Below, in pieces: positions 60,992 through 64,000 of a DNA stretch of 64,000 nt. Position numbers and translations under genes: made by a program. The stretch spans positions 4,272,001 to 4,336,000 of the forward strand of contig NC_013132.1 of the NCBI RefSeq assembly GCF_000024005.1, written 5' to 3'. The notes under the pieces were generated by a model. It was not told the origin of the DNA. It ran no database searches and saw nothing but the letters and a program-made list of their open reading frames with translations. Positions within the stretch are counted from its first letter, which is position 1. Each line of letters starts with the position of its first letter. This stretch comes from Chitinophaga pinensis DSM 2588 (GTDB lineage Bacteria > Bacteroidota > Bacteroidia > Chitinophagales > Chitinophagaceae).

Positions 60992-63900
60992 ATGATAACA
61001 GGTGATAAGGCTAAATTTATAGATGTCGCAGCGTTTTTGCTGCATCTTCAAAGAACATCTGGCAGTACTTTGTATATCGTGTCTGCTTCCGGTAGATTTA
61101 CTGGTTGGCTGCTGACCACTGAACTTGTTGTTATACCAGGGTTCGGGTATCTCGATGAAACGGAAGAAGAGTTTACCTGTTATTCTTCGGCTACTGTAGA
61201 TAGTGCGCCGTTGAAGGCCAGGTTAGTATCGATCGCGGGAAAATGGATAAAAGATCACGAGCGGGTAGCGTTGTTGAAACTGGAAAAGCCCGTTAGTTAT
61301 CCGATTCATCATTTACAAACAGAGAATTGTAAACCAGAGGATGATGTGATGGTATTGCAATATCCCCAAGGTACCCGTGCTCTGCAACTTAGTTTTGGAA
61401 AGATCCGTGAGGTAAACGATAAGTGGATTGCTTATGATGCAGATACATTGCCCGGTTCCAGCGGAGCGCCTGTTATCAATATACAAAATGGTAAATTGAT
61501 TGCCATGCATCTCCTGGCTGGTGTAGGTGAAAAGAGGTATAATAGTGGTGTTACAACAGCCGGTATTATAGGGTTTCTCCGGACAACTGATTATTGGCCG
61601 CAAATTGCTGCAGCACATCAGTTGTTAGATGCAAAAAGCATATTATCAAAAGACCTGGAATTTTCCCAGCCTACGCCGCAATGGGATGAAATACATTATA
61701 AGGCAGCTGTGCAATGGAATATCGATCCCACTGTACTTAGTGAAGAAGAGAAAAAAGCGTTGTCTCCTCATCTCATTAGCAAGCAAACGCCGGTATGGGC
61801 GTTGAAACCTGTGGACCGCCAGCAGATCCTTACTTCGACTTCTATTGACAGTCTGAGAAATATAGAAAGTGGTATTGATAATCATCAGCCTGGGCAAAAG
61901 GTGATCAGGCGTATTTTAAACGGGGGGCCTTATAATCTGGATGAAGTGGATGTGGAAGAACTGCCTTACTGGCTGCAGGCCGTACGCTGGTTTAAAGGGA
62001 TTGACGAGACATTGCCTGGTCCGGCAGAGGTAGACGGCATACTTCAGAAGCGACGTATAAGAGCAGCCCTGACAAACTTAGGAGGGGCTGGTTTCAGGGG
62101 GCGTGAGGAGGAATTGAATACTTTGAAGACCTGGTATGAAGATAACAGACAGGGATCGATAGTCATCAGTGGAATCGGAGGGATCGGTAAGACAGCTTTG
62201 ATCAGTCATTTCTGTTTGCAGTTGCCGGAAAATACCCTCTTATTGTGGTTAGACTTTGATCGTGCAGATCTCACTCCTGATGATCCGCAGTCTATTCTCC
62301 GTATCCTTATCGGGCAGATCAGGGTTCAACGCGCAGATTTTGTCGCTCCACCGGATAACAATGACTGGAAAGTTATGTTCAAAGCCCTGGGTGAAAACCT
62401 TAACAAAACGCAGAAAGCACTTACCCCCTCCTTAATGGTGCTGGATGGTTTCGAAGTAGCACAGTATGCAAAACAATATCAGGGCATCTGGGAATTACTC
62501 AATATTATATTAAAAGAATGCCCGTCCATAAAGGTTATCGTTAGTGGCAGGGCGGCTGTTGCCAGTCTTAAGCTGGCAGATAAGCCAGCGGCATCACTTC
62601 GGCTGACAGGTATGAAAATACAGGATGCAGAAGAAGTGTTGGAAAAGAACGGTTTGAAGAATGCAGCTGTCATCCGGAAAATGGCAACCATGTCAAAGGG
62701 TATTCCGTTGATACTGAAATTGGTAATCCACTACGTCAATAAAGGGGGAGATGAAAATGAACTGCAGCATGGATTACCCAAAGATACGATTGAAGGATAC
62801 CTGTATCGCCGCATTTTATACAGGGTATTAGATGCTGACCTGCAGCCATTGATAAGGGAGGCGCTTATCCTCAGAAAGATAACAAGGGATATTATCAACG
62901 AAATACTTTTCTCATTGCTTCCCGCTAATACAACTGTTGACGAAGTATTTGATAAATTATCTAAAGAAATGTCATTGCTGGAAGATGGACAGGAGGGTTT
63001 GGCTACAATTCCTGGCGAAGAAGATGTTTTAAAATTACGCCCTGAGCTACATACTTCTACTATCAGACTGCTTGAACTGGAAGATGCGGCGTATGTAAGA
63101 TCGGTAGATCAAAAGGCGGTGGATTACTATCGTAAGCAGGATCTTTCCTTTCATGAACATACTGCGGAATTAGTGTATCATTCATTACGACTGGGAAACT
63201 TACAGGATGCAAAAAAACACTGGCGACCAGAAATAGCGCTTTATTTGAAAAATTCAGTGGAAGATCTGCCGGAGAAGAATAAGGCGGAAAAAGACTGGTT
63301 AAAGGACATGATTAACCAGTCACTCTCTGAGACAAAGGATGATATAGCTATTTGGGAATCGGAGACCTATACTATTCTAAAGGAATCTATTGCGCGTAAG
63401 TCCTACTCGGACAGCGTCAGGCAGATATTGAATCATCGGAAAGAAAGAAGTGCTGATAGTCCCTTATTGATCTATGATGCTTGGGTAACATGGCAGGAGG
63501 GAAACCTGGAAGCAGCGATCAGGTTATTAAAAAACAGCAAAACGACGGAGCCCCGCATCAGGAAAGATCAGTTGATCTTTCTTGCATTGCTGGAAACTTA
63601 TAATGGCAACAGGGCGATAGCGGATCATTATTTATCACAGATTAATACTGATCAGTGGAGTAACAGGCAATTTGGCAATACAGAGAACCTGGCAGTAGCA
63701 GCGGCAAGAATGCGTCTGACGGTAGATTTAGAAAGAGAGTTAAGGGTTTTACAGGCAATAAGAGAAGAGGCGGGTGTTAAAAGGATGGTACTCGAACAGC
63801 ATATCCTGCAAAGGAGGGATGTGGTATGGCCCGCTTTGATAGAAGTGCTTGACAACAGGACTGATGATAATTACGTGGCCGCTTATCAGAGTCTTACCGA

Positions 63901-64000
63901 TAAAGAAGGACGTTTGAAATATGAAACTTCCGGCAAGTTCAGGTTAGGTATGAATGCGTCTGACATCCGCAGTCTTAATGAGCGTAATCAGTCCTTTATC
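60992..64000 (+). CDS. Trypsin-like domain fused to STAND-type NTPase and helical repeats (partial, runs off the window)
   Basis: The frame stays open for 1003 codons from the ATG at 60992 to the window end. Residues about 1-205 look like a trypsin-type domain: the serine motif is intact (PGSSGAPV, S157), but the His position reads IPGFGY (F51) and the Asp position reads HERVALLKL (R91). Residues about 365-620 form a P-loop STAND/NB-ARC-like NTPase: FRGREEEL, Walker A GIGGIGKT (394-401), SLMVLDGFE and VIVSGRA. The rest is helical, like TPR repeats (for example AIRLLKNSK). This layout resembles antiviral STAND proteins with an N-terminal effector. The C-terminus is missing. Confidence 0.78.
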   Translation, partial: MITGDKAKFIDVAAFLLHLQRTSGSTLYIVSASGRFTGWLLTTELVVIPGFGYLDETEEEFTCYSSATVDSAPLKARLVSIAGKWIKDHERVALLKLEKPVSYPIHHLQTENCKPEDDVMVLQYPQGTRALQLSFGKIREVNDKWIAYDADTLPGSSGAPVINIQNGKLIAMHLLAGVGEKRYNSGVTTAGIIGFLRTTDYWPQIAAAHQLLDAKSILSKDLEFSQPTPQWDEIHYKAAVQWNIDPTVLSEEEKKALSPHLISKQTPVWALKPVDRQQILTSTSIDSLRNIESGIDNHQPGQKVIRRILNGGPYNLDEVDVEELPYWLQAVRWFKGIDETLPGPAEVDGILQKRRIRAALTNLGGAGFRGREEELNTLKTWYEDNRQGSIVISGIGGIGKTALISHFCLQLPENTLLLWLDFDRADLTPDDPQSILRILIGQIRVQRADFVAPPDNNDWKVMFKALGENLNKTQKALTPSLMVLDGFEVAQYAKQYQGIWELLNIILKECPSIKVIVSGRAAVASLKLADKPAASLRLTGMKIQDAEEVLEKNGLKNAAVIRKMATMSKGIPLILKLVIHYVNKGGDENELQHGLPKDTIEGYLYRRILYRVLDADLQPLIREALILRKITRDIINEILFSLLPANTTVDEVFDKLSKEMSLLEDGQEGLATIPGEEDVLKLRPELHTSTIRLLELEDAAYVRSVDQKAVDYYRKQDLSFHEHTAELVYHSLRLGNLQDAKKHWRPEIALYLKNSVEDLPEKNKAEKDWLKDMINQSLSETKDDIAIWESETYTILKESIARKSYSDSVRQILNHRKERSADSPLLIYDAWVTWQEGNLEAAIRLLKNSKTTEPRIRKDQLIFLALLETYNGNRAIADHYLSQINTDQWSNRQFGNTENLAVAAARMRLTVDLERELRVLQAIREEAGVKRMVLEQHILQRRDVVWPALIEVLDNRTDDNYVAAYQSLTDKEGRLKYETSGKFRLGMNASDIRSLNERNQSFI

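Noticed and set aside
1..64000. CRISPR array, tRNA, rRNA or insertion sequence
   Set aside because: I looked for regularly spaced repeats, cloverleaf-like segments, transposase motifs and terminal repeats with target duplications and found none. The AATTAGGAATT elements have no transposase and no clear target duplication.

Overview
The window reads as a chromosomal segment of a Bacteroidota bacterium, most likely a Chitinophaga-like member of the Chitinophagaceae. The reasons are a TonB-dependent receptor with an N-terminal carboxypeptidase-regulatory domain beside an ECF sigma factor and FecR-type anti-sigma factor, several TAnnTTTG promoter elements typical of the phylum, many secreted or lipid-anchored proteins, a GH43 glycosidase, and weak Shine-Dalgarno sequences. 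Genus is an inference. I saw no rRNA, tRNA, CRISPR array, insertion sequence or integrase.

Layout. 0.1-4.3 kb: a small membrane protein, a DUF2892-SRPBCC protein and, on the minus strand, the class I ribonucleotide reductase operon nrdB-nrdA, separated by a strong bidirectional terminator. 4.7-8.0 kb: an FtsX/MacB-type ABC permease and a thioredoxin-reductase-like flavoprotein. 8.6-16.3 kb: a compact three-gene unit encoding a secreted protein with a probable beta-barrel tail, a secreted caspase-like protease with a DUF4384-like domain, and a secreted WD40-propeller/caspase fusion. This unit is a candidate undescribed system. 16.4-20.3 kb: GH43 glycosidase, Old Yellow Enzyme and a trypsin-fold protease with an intact triad, behind a DNA stretch rich in palindromes.

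20.3-30.3 kb: a complete reductive pyrimidine-degradation locus. PreT/PreA reduce uracil or thymine, dihydropyrimidinase opens the ring, beta-ureidopropionase releases beta-alanine (or 3-aminoisobutyrate), a class III aminotransferase makes the semialdehyde, and an MmsA-type dehydrogenase makes acetyl-CoA or propionyl-CoA. An NCS1 permease supplies substrate and a divergent Lrp/AsnC regulator probably controls the operon. Related AATTAGGAATT-rich inverted repeats lie on both sides of this locus, each between convergent genes.

30.5-37.9 kb (minus strand): ECF sigma, FecR, TonB-dependent receptor and a Tat-exported phospholipase C, apparently one envelope-signalling and nutrient-uptake unit. 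38-55.8 kb: mostly single genes: DinB, a Tat-exported alpha/alpha-toroid protein, 3-methyladenine glycosylase, an FNR-like reductase, HxlR and Crp/Fnr regulators, a metallo-beta-lactamase-fold hydrolase, a TPR histidine kinase, two lipoproteins (one a parallel beta-helix), an MFS transporter/FAD-monooxygenase pair, a Kup potassium transporter and a secreted retropepsin-like protein.

55.9-64 kb: a probable defence island. An EVE-domain McrB and McrC are followed by an ATPase whose N-terminus resembles effector-associated domain 1, and by a large trypsin-STAND NTPase fusion that runs off the window end. The trypsin domain of the last gene keeps its serine but appears to have lost the catalytic His and Asp.
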